This document shows positions 1 to 8,644 of a DNA stretch of 64,000 nucleotides, one piece after another; position 1 is the stretch's first letter; every line of letters starts with the position of its first letter. The notes beneath the pieces are model-generated. The model had not been told where the DNA came from, did no database searches, and was given only the letters and a program-made list of their open reading frames with translations. The DNA is taken from the IMG/VR virus record IMGVR_UViG_3300020463_000009, positions 45,064 to 109,063 of that record; one strand, 5' to 3'. Origin of the DNA: a virus. A program made the translations under genes and the position numbers.

Positions 1-2
1 TC

Positions 3-1496
3 TTTGGTCCAGAACCAATGCATTGGCCATACAAATATCACAATAACGTTTCTATAAGTGTTGATAATGCTAATAGATACATTGATAAAAACGGTGTTCT
101 ATGGGGTATGGGATATCCTAGAACAGGATTCCAAGATTCACAATCTCATTACTCATCATACTTTGGTGAAATGAATATGAGATTTTGGGAATACAGACGT
201 TCAGAGGATATGAACGCAGGTGGTTACCAAGAAATGAGAGGTCATCACACAAATCCTAGAAGACAAGAATTTACAACACCAAGAGTTATACAATTACACG
301 AAGAAAGAGATAGTTGTATGCTTCTTATGGAAAATGGAGAATTATACAGAAACGGTGAACAATCAAATGGTGAAATGGGACACGGTAATACTCAATCAGA
401 CAGAAATGGTTTTTACAGAGTTCACGGTTTAGAAGATACAAGAGTTATTAAATCTTGTTGTTATCCTTGGAACAACACTAAACAAGTTATGTGTTTAGAT
501 GAATTAGGTCACGTTTGGGTTTGGGGTTATAATGACCAAGGTCAAGTAGGTGATGGTAGAACACAAAACAAAACAGCACCTTACAGAATACCAGCAAAAT
601 ATTTTGATAACGAAAAAATTATTGATATCGGTTCAACAGGTAATAGTTCGTATGCTAGAACAGCAAGCGACCAAATATATGCTTGGGGTAATAACGGTAT
701 CGGACAATTAGGTGATGGTACTACAACTGACAAATACAGACCTGTAAAAATGACAGGTTGGGATCCAGTTGCTAACAATGGTATCGCTGTGTTTATGTGT
801 GAAGGACAAGGTGATGATACTTGGGTTGTTATATTAGATGGTAATGGTTACACACACTGGTGTGGTGAAAACAACTACGGTAACTTTGGTAATGGTACTA
901 CAACAAACACAACTACTTTTACTAAAAACGAAACAACACCTAACGGAGATATTGTTGACATTTGGATTCATTATTACAATGGTTACAAATCAGGTTACTT
1001 TAGAACAAAAGATGGTACAACTTACGGATATGGCCACGCAGGTACATATTACGCATTAGGAACAGGTAATACAGGTAACGTTACCACTCCAGCAGTTGTA
1101 CAAAAGGTTACAAATTTAAAAGAAGTTAAAACTTCTTGCAACTATTCAGACCAAGCTAGAACATTCTGGATAACAGATAGTGGTGAATCATTCTGTTATG
1201 GTTATGACTCAAGAAATTCTATGTTGCACCCACAGGCAGGTACAAACTGGACTGGTGAAGATGGTAACTATCATCCTTTCCACTGGTATATGCCTAACTC
1301 AAAACCGGTTACAATGAGAATTACAACAGATGACCAAGGCTCTGCTGAATATGCAGGTACTTATCACTTTATTGATGAGTTCGGAAAAGTATATTATTGG
1401 GGTCGTTCAAACTGGTTGTCTTCAACACATAACTGGTGGGGACATAGTTGGACATCACCTAATGGCCAACCAACATCAACAGGTCAAGGAAGATAA
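3..1496 (+). CDS. RCC1-repeat protein, probable tail fibre/adhesin (5' truncated)
   Basis: The reading frame is open to the left edge, so the gene almost certainly starts outside the window; the first ATG in frame is at 18. The protein carries repeated RCC1-type blades with the signature WGxNxxGQxGDG, for example around VWGYNDQGQVGDG and WGNNGIGQLGDGTTT, so it should fold as a beta-propeller. It is rich in Gly, Asn, Thr, Tyr and Trp, typical of phage adhesins. It sits beside a second, longer RCC1-repeat gene and upstream of neck genes. I infer a virion surface or receptor-binding role; the fold is well supported, the role is not shown directly. Confidence 0.8.
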   Translation, partial: FGPEPMHWPYKYHNNVSISVDNANRYIDKNGVLWGMGYPRTGFQDSQSHYSSYFGEMNMRFWEYRRSEDMNAGGYQEMRGHHTNPRRQEFTTPRVIQLHEERDSCMLLMENGELYRNGEQSNGEMGHGNTQSDRNGFYRVHGLEDTRVIKSCCYPWNNTKQVMCLDELGHVWVWGYNDQGQVGDGRTQNKTAPYRIPAKYFDNEKIIDIGSTGNSSYARTASDQIYAWGNNGIGQLGDGTTTDKYRPVKMTGWDPVANNGIAVFMCEGQGDDTWVVILDGNGYTHWCGENNYGNFGNGTTTNTTTFTKNETTPNGDIVDIWIHYYNGYKSGYFRTKDGTTYGYGHAGTYYALGTGNTGNVTTPAVVQKVTNLKEVKTSCNYSDQARTFWITDSGESFCYGYDSRNSMLHPQAGTNWTGEDGNYHPFHWYMPNSKPVTMRITTDDQGSAEYAGTYHFIDEFGKVYYWGRSNWLSSTHNWWGHSWTSPNGQPTSTGQGR

Positions 1497-1505
1497 AAAA
1501 ATTAT

Positions 1506-1513
1506 TATAAATA
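1506..1513 (+). promoter_or_regulatory. T4-type late promoter TATAAATA
   Basis: An exact match to the T4 late promoter core lies in the gap before the 138-residue gene, with a following AAGGAG ribosome site at about 1525. Gp55, the late sigma factor, and gp45 are both encoded in this window. Confidence 0.8.
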
Positions 1514-1540
1514 GTAATAATACTAAAGGAGAAAACTAAA

Positions 1541-1957
1541 ATGGCACAGAAAATTTATGGTGTAAATGATATTGCTCAAGAAGACGATTTTGTCGCTCCT
1601 GTGGTAACTGAAGATAAGACGCCAGATTACATTGATAACATTGACGGAAAAGCTTACTTTTCTTATGATGACTCAAAGGTAACGGTTGACGCTTCAGGTA
1701 CAAATGCTTCAAAATACGGTGTTGCTGTATTAGACGCTTCAGACGCAGACGACTTGGTAATATTAAATAAACTTAAAACTACAAACAAAATACAGGTTGC
1801 AGTTGCAGAAATTCAATCTACTTTTGATGTAGCAAATCCTAGGCATTTACAACTTGAAGGTCTTGTAGCTAATGAATCAGGTTTAGCAACTAAAATTGCA
1901 ACTTTAAAATCTGACATTAACGCAATATATTCAGGTTACGGTCTGCCAACAGATTAA
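1541..1957 (+). CDS. Small protein between the two RCC1 fibres, unknown
   Basis: A 138-residue protein with a strong ribosome site (AAAGGAG) 10 bases upstream and its own late promoter. It has no signal peptide or membrane segment. It is acidic and rich in Asp, Ala and Thr, with a short FSYDDSKVTVDASG stretch that looks like beta structure, and a helical C-terminal half. I recognise no family. Late control and its position between two probable fibre genes suggest a virion component or a fibre chaperone/assembly factor; this is inference from context only. Confidence 0.75.
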   Translation: MAQKIYGVNDIAQEDDFVAPVVTEDKTPDYIDNIDGKAYFSYDDSKVTVDASGTNASKYGVAVLDASDADDLVILNKLKTTNKIQVAVAEIQSTFDVANPRHLQLEGLVANESGLATKIATLKSDINAIYSGYGLPTD

Positions 1958-1981
1958 TAGGAATTAATAAGGAAAAATAAT

Positions 1982-4219
1982 ATGTCTTTTGATTTAAAAG
2001 ATTTTAAACTAAAGTGGCAAGGACCTTGGAAAGATAGGACTGCTTATTCTAAAAACGATATCGTTTCTTGGAAAGGTAAGTCTTATAGATGTATTCAAGA
2101 TTGTCCTATTGCATATTCAATATCAATAGATGGTTTAGTTAACACTAACAACTATTCTTTTGACCCACCAAGGTTGGTTCAAAAATCTTTTAGACCAGAC
2201 AATGCAAAATATTGGCAACTATTTTTACGTTCAACAGATGATATTGGCGAATGGGAAATGTGGAGACAATACGAGCCAGGTGAAATGACTACGGTTGGTA
2301 GAAGAATTTACCAATGTATAAAAAGAACAAGAAAATATAATACTTGGGTTGTAGAACACGACGGAAGAGATTCAGAATATTGGGTGATGATTTATGAATC
2401 ACCTTTTGCATATCCAGATAGAAACAAAGTTGTATCATACACTAACAGAGCTCCTTTAGGGTGGAAATACAATATGGGTAGAAACTCATACGAGAGACAA
2501 GCCAACTATACAATGGGTGTAATTGAAGCAAATGGTGATTTCGTAGGTCACGGTGGTAATAACACAACTGGTCAAATGGGATTTGGTGATGGTCAAGACG
2601 GAAATTCAAGAATGGGTAGAAGTCGTTATACTGGATTTACTATGGTTGACTGGATGACTTCTACTGACAATAAAAATTTAACACAAACTGAACATACAGG
2701 TAGAATGGTAACACCTGATGGTAAGGCACCAAAAGTAATTCAACACGTATCAAGCACAAACTCTAGTTTCTGGTTAATGAATAACGGAGAAGTTTATTCT
2801 GCTGGTGATAACTCAACATACGATTTAGGTCATCACATAGCGGTAACAAATACTTCAGATAGACCTTATGCAAATAGAGTATCAGCAGATGATACGGTAG
2901 ATTGGTTAGGTGAAACTATACGTTCATTTAACAATACAAAAATTGTAAAAATAGGTTCTTCAGGTCAAGGTCAAAACTCTGAAGGTAATCAACAATTTGC
3001 ATTAGGCGAAGACGGTTCAGTATGGACTTGGGGTAGAAACAACCAAGCACAATTTGGTGGTGGTAACCCAGGAATAAACAACTCAACTGACTTTAATGGT
3101 GGTTCGCCTTACTCATTTTCATTTTACTCAACAAACGTAAAAAGACCAATTAAAATTCCTCAAGAATTTTTTAACAACAAAAGAATCGTTGATATGTGGG
3201 CAGAGGGCTGTACTGAGCCATCATTTCACGCATTAGACGAAGATGGTTGGTTATGGTTCTGGGGTCAATCAGTTCACGGTGGTGCTGGTGTAGGTTCTAA
3301 CTCACACACTTCCGAAGGAACATATTACTATTATATTCCTAGAAGAGTTGAAGTAGATTGGAACAAATACGGTGGTATGAAAATGCTACAACATTGGGGA
3401 TATTCAACTCAATCACACGTAGGTACTTGGGTACTTGATGGCGAAGGCTACTTATGGTACACAGGTTACTATACAAGTGGACAGGCACCAGGTTTCTATG
3501 GTATAGGTGATAACTCAACTAGATATCAGTCTATGTTTAAAAGAGGAGACTTTCATTTAAACGGAGATATTGATGAATTCTGGTTAGGTGGTGATGAACA
3601 TAAATGGATGTACATAAGACAAAAATCAACAGGTATGTTATGGATTTCTGATGGTAACTATGGTACTTATGGTACAAGAGGTTCACGTTCACAAAACGGA
3701 TATTGGTATAATTCAGGTGGTATTCACGGAATGTTCTCACACGTAAGAGGACCAGCATATACTAAATGGGTTACAGGTCAAAACGAAGGAAGAGGTGATG
3801 GTTCATACATTTATGACTCACCAATTATATTAGATGAAGACGGTAGTTTCTGGTACGGTAATTCTTATAACTATTCATTTACGGCTTCAGGTTATAATGA
3901 TTCACCTAGTGATGGCTCTGATGGATATTGGCATATGCCTTCTCAAGGTTTTGAAGATAACTCTACAAACAGACATAGAAAAAGAAGAGGTGTACAACCA
4001 ATGAATAGTAGATTAACAGATTTACACTGCTATGGTTACCCTACAGCTCAAAACTATGCATACAGAAATTGGGACGGTAAAATATTCCTATCAGGTTATT
4101 CACCAAATAACCAAACTTACCTATATGACGGTATGCCTTATAGATATCAGTCAGCAACTGGTTCATCTTGGGGTAGTAATAACTATCGTTCTCATATGAA
4201 ATCTCCTCCAGGAGATTAA
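1982..4219 (+). CDS. RCC1-repeat protein with N-terminal carbohydrate-binding-like modules, probable fibre
   Basis: A 745-residue protein starting at ATG after AAGGAAAAATAAT. Residues 1-150 contain two copies of a small W/Y-rich module (W-x-Y-x-x-x-D-I-V-x-x-x-G-x-x-Y-x-C) that resembles chitinase-type CBM5/12 domains. Residues of about 150-700 hold repeated RCC1 blades (VWTWGRNNQAQFGGG, WFWGQSVHGG, WYTGYYTSG). The combination of a sugar-binding-like head and a propeller fits a receptor-binding or adhesion protein. It is paralogous in its repeats to the upstream truncated gene. Neither protein looks like an intracellular RCC1 exchange factor, which makes no sense in a phage; a surface role is inferred. 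Confidence 0.8.
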   Translation: MSFDLKDFKLKWQGPWKDRTAYSKNDIVSWKGKSYRCIQDCPIAYSISIDGLVNTNNYSFDPPRLVQKSFRPDNAKYWQLFLRSTDDIGEWEMWRQYEPGEMTTVGRRIYQCIKRTRKYNTWVVEHDGRDSEYWVMIYESPFAYPDRNKVVSYTNRAPLGWKYNMGRNSYERQANYTMGVIEANGDFVGHGGNNTTGQMGFGDGQDGNSRMGRSRYTGFTMVDWMTSTDNKNLTQTEHTGRMVTPDGKAPKVIQHVSSTNSSFWLMNNGEVYSAGDNSTYDLGHHIAVTNTSDRPYANRVSADDTVDWLGETIRSFNNTKIVKIGSSGQGQNSEGNQQFALGEDGSVWTWGRNNQAQFGGGNPGINNSTDFNGGSPYSFSFYSTNVKRPIKIPQEFFNNKRIVDMWAEGCTEPSFHALDEDGWLWFWGQSVHGGAGVGSNSHTSEGTYYYYIPRRVEVDWNKYGGMKMLQHWGYSTQSHVGTWVLDGEGYLWYTGYYTSGQAPGFYGIGDNSTRYQSMFKRGDFHLNGDIDEFWLGGDEHKWMYIRQKSTGMLWISDGNYGTYGTRGSRSQNGYWYNSGGIHGMFSHVRGPAYTKWVTGQNEGRGDGSYIYDSPIILDEDGSFWYGNSYNYSFTASGYNDSPSDGSDGYWHMPSQGFEDNSTNRHRKRRGVQPMNSRLTDLHCYGYPTAQNYAYRNWDGKIFLSGYSPNNQTYLYDGMPYRYQSATGSSWGSNNYRSHMKSPPGD

Positions 4220-4225
4220 TAAATA
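4218..4225 (+). promoter_or_regulatory. Possible late promoter (AATAAATA) for the bilin gene cluster
   Basis: One mismatch (first base) to TATAAATA, overlapping the stop codon of the fibre gene and 37 bases before the next start. No TTGACA/TATAAT pair is apparent before 4262, so this is the best candidate promoter for the three-gene cluster that follows; read-through from the fibre operon is the alternative. Confidence 0.35.
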
Positions 4226-4261
4226 CTTTATAGTATATTATTATTAACAAAGTGAGTTGAA

Positions 4262-4918
4262 ATGTATAAAACAAGTTTAAATCTAAAAAATTTTAAGAAT
4301 CATAAAGTCTTTTCTGACTTTTCAGATACTTCAATCTATCCCATAGAACAACAAGCACAATATTGGTGGAACGTTTGGACTTATATTGATAGACTTGAAG
4401 GTATGATGACAGAGATTGAATTTGAACATTTAAATCAAGGTCCTAAATTATTTAAAATGTGGAAAGATAAATGGCCTTTTGATTTAACACCTGAAATAGG
4501 TGGTGCTCCAGCTCACGCAACTTTACCAACACAATTAGATGGTTTTTCATATGTTGGTGAACAATTTAATTTTTATGGTATTAGACAACATAGAGTAGAT
4601 ATACCAAAAGATTGGTTTGATTTACAAGTTGTTTATATTACAATGCTATCTATGTATTCACAATTGTTAAATGTTGATGAAGATATAAAAGCATTTACAT
4701 TACCATTATTTAAATACAATCCTAAAAAATTTAAAAGAGTACAAATAAAAGTTGTTAGTGCAATTGTTAATGTATCTGATTTTGTTATTGCAACACCAGA
4801 TGTATTTAAAGAAACTAAAGAAATGGGCGAATGGCGATTAAAAGAAGCTGATAAACAAATTGGTGCTTGGAAAGAAGGATATCAAATAAACGAAGATGGT
4901 ACAAGAGAAGAAATATAG
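4262..4918 (+). CDS. Unknown protein co-transcribed with heme oxygenase and bilin reductase
   Basis: A 218-residue soluble protein, rich in aromatic residues (WWNVW near residue 40; several W, Y and F), with no cysteine at all and no signal peptide or membrane segment. Its 3' end overlaps the heme oxygenase gene by 23 bases, which indicates translational coupling in one operon. I recognise no family. Without cysteine it cannot bind a bilin by the thioether bond used by phycobiliproteins. It could be a virion protein placed here by chance, or a partner of the heme/bilin genes; the overlap favours joint expression but does not prove joint function. Confidence 0.8.
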   Translation: MYKTSLNLKNFKNHKVFSDFSDTSIYPIEQQAQYWWNVWTYIDRLEGMMTEIEFEHLNQGPKLFKMWKDKWPFDLTPEIGGAPAHATLPTQLDGFSYVGEQFNFYGIRQHRVDIPKDWFDLQVVYITMLSMYSQLLNVDEDIKAFTLPLFKYNPKKFKRVQIKVVSAIVNVSDFVIATPDVFKETKEMGEWRLKEADKQIGAWKEGYQINEDGTREEI

Positions 4919-5498
4919 AATTACCGAGTTAACTTGGGAATATCATAAAAATGCAGAGCGTCAAGCTTTTGTAAGTCAATTATTATCAGGTAATATTGAT
5001 GAAAAACTATATGCAACTTATTTGTATAATCAATTAAAATGTTATTCTAAACTAGAACAATATTGTTTAGAAAGCTCTTTGTTTATAGATACAAGAAATT
5101 TACCAAGAGCTGAACATATATTTTATGATTATAAATCTTTATGGGTAGATATTGGTAGTCCACCAATAGAAACTGAAAGTACAAAAGCATATGTTGAACA
5201 TTTAGATACAATAAGAGGTGAAAATGAAAAATTATATGCTCACGTATATGTTAGGCATTTAGGCGATTTATCAGGTGGTCAAATGATTAAAAGAAAAACA
5301 CCTGGACCTAATAGATATTATATTTTTAAACACAATGAAGCTAAAGAATATAAAAGAATTGTAAAAGAAAGAATTGAAAGTTATTTAAATGTATATGAAA
5401 TAAACGTGTTGCCTGAAGCAATATTTTGTTTTGAAAGTGCAACAAAACTATTTAAGGAAATGTATGATTTGGGAAAGACTAATCAAGTGGCAGAATGA
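4896..5498 (+). CDS. ho: Heme oxygenase (biliverdin-forming)
   Basis: A 200-residue, biliverdin-type heme oxygenase of the HO-1 fold. It opens the heme ring to biliverdin IX-alpha, CO and iron, using O2 and electrons from ferredoxin. His17 in ELTWEYHKNAE matches the proximal heme ligand region, and the distal-helix signature AHVYVRHLGDLSGGQ lies at 115-129, with Asp124 at the position of the catalytic Asp of HO-1. The ATG at 4896 lies inside the end of the previous gene and keeps the N-terminal helix. The next gene, a bilin reductase, overlaps its 3' end by 35 bases, so biliverdin is its likely product and the reductase's substrate. An iron-scavenging role alone is less likely given that pairing. 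The family call is firm. Confidence 0.93.
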   Translation: MVQEKKYRITELTWEYHKNAERQAFVSQLLSGNIDEKLYATYLYNQLKCYSKLEQYCLESSLFIDTRNLPRAEHIFYDYKSLWVDIGSPPIETESTKAYVEHLDTIRGENEKLYAHVYVRHLGDLSGGQMIKRKTPGPNRYYIFKHNEAKEYKRIVKERIESYLNVYEINVLPEAIFCFESATKLFKEMYDLGKTNQVAE

Positions 5499-6171
5499 GA
5501 CTATTGAAGTCTTAAATAAAAATCTGGTTGAATATAACGAACCAGGTATGGAAAGATTCAATGATGAGAAGTTAGGTTGGGTTAATAGAACCTGGAATAA
5601 CAGATACATTAGACGAGCTCATTTAGATGTTGTTGATGTAAGAGAAACTAAAGGATTATGGATGGCTCATCTATGTCTTTTTCCTATGTTAACAAACGGT
5701 GGACCAATTTATGGTTTTGATATTATTGCAGGTCAAAAAAAGGTAACAGGTGCCTTTCACGATTTTAGTCCATTATTACAAAAAGACCACCCATTAACAA
5801 AGTGGTTTATAGAAGAAAATAAATGGTACAAACCTAGCAAAGAGAGAGAGTTGCCAGATTGGGCGAAGGCTATCTTTAGTGGGGGAATGATAGCCGCTGG
5901 CAATGTACGAGAAGAAGACGAATTAAATAAAATTTGTAATATGGCTGTTTCTAATTTAAATAATTATATAGATAAAATTAGAAATCACGAAGGCGAAGCA
6001 CAAATGTTAGACGTAATTAAAGCACAAAATTACTATTCTGAACACCAACAAAAAAATCCTCATACACCTAGAGTTATGCAATCTCTTGGTTTACCAGACG
6101 AAGACATCAAATTATTCTGTTCCGACAACTTATTTCCGATAGTATCAGAAAATCAACCCTATCTGAAATAA
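5464..6171 (+). CDS. pcyX: Ferredoxin-dependent bilin reductase, PcyA/PcyX type
   Basis: A 235-residue FDBR. The core resembles PcyA throughout: HLDVV, AHLCLFP, PIYGFDIIAG, a DFSPL stretch, ELPDWAKAIFSG, and a C-terminal block YYSEHQQKNPHTPRV matching PcyA's HYCQQQQKNDKTRRV. His53, His69 and Asp86 occupy the places of PcyA His74, His88 and Asp105; PcyA's Glu76 is replaced by Asp55. PcyX enzymes described from uncultured oceanic viruses are PcyA relatives that make phycoerythrobilin from biliverdin; I infer that product here. The start at 5464 follows AAGGAA and gives an N-terminus of normal length; a further upstream ATG at 5431 would overlap the heme oxygenase gene more deeply. It needs reduced ferredoxin. 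Confidence 0.9.
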   Translation: MIWERLIKWQNETIEVLNKNLVEYNEPGMERFNDEKLGWVNRTWNNRYIRRAHLDVVDVRETKGLWMAHLCLFPMLTNGGPIYGFDIIAGQKKVTGAFHDFSPLLQKDHPLTKWFIEENKWYKPSKERELPDWAKAIFSGGMIAAGNVREEDELNKICNMAVSNLNNYIDKIRNHEGEAQMLDVIKAQNYYSEHQQKNPHTPRVMQSLGLPDEDIKLFCSDNLFPIVSENQPYLK

Positions 6172-6175
6172 TTAT

Positions 6176-6183
6176 TATAAATA
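6176..6183 (+). promoter_or_regulatory. T4-type late promoter TATAAATA
   Basis: Exact late promoter core just after the bilin reductase stop and 21 bases before gp13. It separates the bilin cluster from the neck/terminase operon. Confidence 0.8.
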
Positions 6184-6204
6184 TACCAGAAAAGGGTATA
6201 ACAA

Positions 6205-7011
6205 ATGGCAGAACCAGCAAGTAGAGAGAATTTAAAACAATATGCTTTAAGAGCATTAGGTAAACCTGTAATTGAAATCAATGTTGATGATGACCAACTT
6301 GAAGATAGAATTGATGAGGCATTACAATATTTTGCTCAATACCATTATGATGGTGTAAAAAGAACATATTTAAAATATCAATATACATCAGCAGATAAGA
6401 CTAGAATGACCGGTGATTCTACTGAATCAGCGACTCAAGGTTCTGTTACCACAAGCTGGAAAGAGGGTAATAATTTTTTAATAATACCAAATTCAATTGT
6501 TTCAATAATCAATATATTTCCATTCTCAAACAAAGGTAATCTAAATTTATTTGATGTTAGATATCAATTAAGATTAAATGACTTATATGATTTTTCATCT
6601 ACTTCAATAATAAACTATGATGTAGTTTTAAGACATTTAGATTTTTTAGACCACGTTTTAGTTGGTGAAAAACCAATGAGATTTAATCAACACGAAAACA
6701 AATTATATGTTGATATGGATTGGAAAAATGATTTACAAGTTGGTGAATATCTGGTAATTGAAGCATATAGAAAATTAGACCCAGCAAACAATACAGACGT
6801 TTTTAATGATATATTTTTGAAAAGATATGTAACCGCTTTATTTAAAAAACAATGGGGCGCTAACTTATCTAAATTTGGTGGTGTTCAAATGATAGGTGGA
6901 GTAACCTTGAACGGACAACAAATATTTTCAGAAGCAATGCAAGATGTTGATAAATTAGAAACAGAGATTAGAAGCACATATGAATTAAATCCAGCTATAA
7001 TGATAGGGTAG
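6205..7011 (+). CDS. gp13: Neck protein gp13
   Basis: A 268-residue protein resembling T4 gp13, the neck protein that with gp14 closes the packaged head and joins it to the tail. The N-terminal block ASRENLKQYALRALGKPVI followed by a region rich in acidic residues and LEDRIDEALQYF is characteristic of marine T4-like gp13. It opens the operon gp13-14-15-16-17, directly after a late promoter. It is shorter than T4 gp13 (309 residues), as usual in marine relatives. Confidence 0.87.
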   Translation: MAEPASRENLKQYALRALGKPVIEINVDDDQLEDRIDEALQYFAQYHYDGVKRTYLKYQYTSADKTRMTGDSTESATQGSVTTSWKEGNNFLIIPNSIVSIINIFPFSNKGNLNLFDVRYQLRLNDLYDFSSTSIINYDVVLRHLDFLDHVLVGEKPMRFNQHENKLYVDMDWKNDLQVGEYLVIEAYRKLDPANNTDVFNDIFLKRYVTALFKKQWGANLSKFGGVQMIGGVTLNGQQIFSEAMQDVDKLETEIRSTYELNPAIMIG

Positions 7012-7016
7012 TAATT

Positions 7017-7838
7017 ATGGCAATTAACCATTACTTTCAAGGTGGCAGAGGCATTGGTAATAATGCTGAAAAAAGATTACACGAAGACCTTATTATAGAG
7101 GGATTAAAAATATACGGTCAAGACGTATATTATCTTCCAAGAACACTAGTAAACAGAGACCTTGTAATGGGTGAGGATACGTCAAGTCGTTTTGACGATT
7201 CTTATATGATTGAAATGTATTTTGAAACGCAAGAAGGCTTTGCTGGTGAACAAGAATTAATTAACAAATTTGGTTTAGAAATAAGAGAAGATACAACACT
7301 TGTTGTTTCTAAAAGAAGATTTGAGGAACACGTTGCAAGTAAAGCTAATTTAATTGCAACTGGAAGACCTAATGAGGGTGATGTAATTTATTTACCTTTA
7401 ATGAATTCATTTTTTGAAATACAATTTGTTGAAGACCAAGAGCCATTCTTTCAATTAGGTAACTTGCCTGTTTACAAATTAAGGGTAACTAGATTTGAAT
7501 ATGCAAATGAAGAGATTAATACTGGTAATGAAATACTTGACCAAGCTGAAGATAAGTATTCATTAAACGAATTAAACCACAAAATGTCATTAGAGAGTGG
7601 CCAAGTTGCATTAACAGGTGATGGTTCAATTGAATTAGAAGATACTTTTGATTATTCAACAGGTCAAAAAGCATTATTAATGTTAGAGACATTTACTGGT
7701 TCTAAAACAATACAAGTACAATCTCCTTATGCAAGTAACCTAGATATGAATACAGCGGCTGGTTATGATACGGTTGGTACAGCTGATGATATATTAGACT
7801 TTACAGAAAGAAACCCTTTCGGAGAGGTAGATGAATAA
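7017..7838 (+). CDS. gp14: Neck protein gp14
   Basis: A 273-residue protein matching gp14 in order, size (T4: 256) and N-terminal features: NHYFQGGRGIGNNAEKRLHEDL and the block YGQDVYYLPRTLVNRD. Gp14 binds gp13 in the neck and is required for head-to-tail joining. It begins 5 bases after gp13 and its last base is the first of gp15 (AATG overlap), consistent with coupled late translation. Confidence 0.88.
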   Translation: MAINHYFQGGRGIGNNAEKRLHEDLIIEGLKIYGQDVYYLPRTLVNRDLVMGEDTSSRFDDSYMIEMYFETQEGFAGEQELINKFGLEIREDTTLVVSKRRFEEHVASKANLIATGRPNEGDVIYLPLMNSFFEIQFVEDQEPFFQLGNLPVYKLRVTRFEYANEEINTGNEILDQAEDKYSLNELNHKMSLESGQVALTGDGSIELEDTFDYSTGQKALLMLETFTGSKTIQVQSPYASNLDMNTAAGYDTVGTADDILDFTERNPFGEVDE

Positions 7839-8644
7839 TGTTTGGAACACATTTTTATAACGAAGGTATTAGAAGATTAACAATTGCTTTTGGTCAATTG
7901 TTTAATAATGTTATTGTACAAAATAAATCTTCAACTGGTGCAGTAACCAAAAGATATAGAGTGCCTTTAGCATATGCACCTAAAGAAAAATTTTTAGTAA
8001 GATTAGATGAACAAGCTAATTTAGAAAGTAGAGAATTTGCAGTAACCTTACCTAGAATGGGATTTGAAATGACAGGTCTAACTTATGACCCTACTAGGAA
8101 GTTAAATAAAATGCAAAAATTCAGGCAGGTTAAAACTGGAGAAAATGGTAAAGTTTTAAACTTTAATTATACACCTGTGCCGTACAATGTAAGTTATACC
8201 CTAAATATTTTCACAGCAACGGCAGAGAATGGATTAATTATTGTTGAACAAATTTTACCATTTTTCCAACCTGAATATACGGTAACAATTAATATGGTGC
8301 CTGATTTAGGTATTAAAAGAGACGTACCAATTATTTTAAATAATGTAAATTATCAAGATAGTTATGATGGTAATTTTACAACAAGAAGAGCTGTAATATA
8401 TACATTAGATTTTACAGCAAAAACATATTTATTTGGACCTATGACTAATCAAAAAGTTATTAAAAAGGTACAAGATGATTTATATACTGACACACAGAAA
8501 CCACCAGCGACAAGAGAGGAACGAATTATAGTTGTGCCTAATCCTACAACGGCTGACGCAGATGATGATTTTGGTTTTACAACAACAATATCAAATTTTG
8601 CAGACGGTAAAAATTATAATCCGGTAACAGATACAGATGAGTAA
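7838..8644 (+). CDS. gp15: Tail sheath stabiliser/tail completion protein gp15
   Basis: A 268-residue protein corresponding to T4 gp15 (272 residues), the hexameric tail terminator that caps tube and sheath and connects to the neck. The N-terminal MFGTHFYNEGIRRLTIAFGQ and the RVPLAYAPKEKFLVRL stretch are typical of the family. It overlaps gp16 by 8 bases. Its place between gp14 and the small terminase is the standard T4 order. Confidence 0.88.
   Translation: MFGTHFYNEGIRRLTIAFGQLFNNVIVQNKSSTGAVTKRYRVPLAYAPKEKFLVRLDEQANLESREFAVTLPRMGFEMTGLTYDPTRKLNKMQKFRQVKTGENGKVLNFNYTPVPYNVSYTLNIFTATAENGLIIVEQILPFFQPEYTVTINMVPDLGIKRDVPIILNNVNYQDSYDGNFTTRRAVIYTLDFTAKTYLFGPMTNQKVIKKVQDDLYTDTQKPPATREERIIVVPNPTTADADDDFGFTTTISNFADGKNYNPVTDTDE

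Noticed and set aside
4896-6171. Cyanophage-type ho1/pebS phycobilin cassette
   Set aside because: The reductase matches PcyA more closely than PebS across HLDVV, GFDIIAG and the HQQKNPHTPRV end, and no photosynthesis genes are present in the window.
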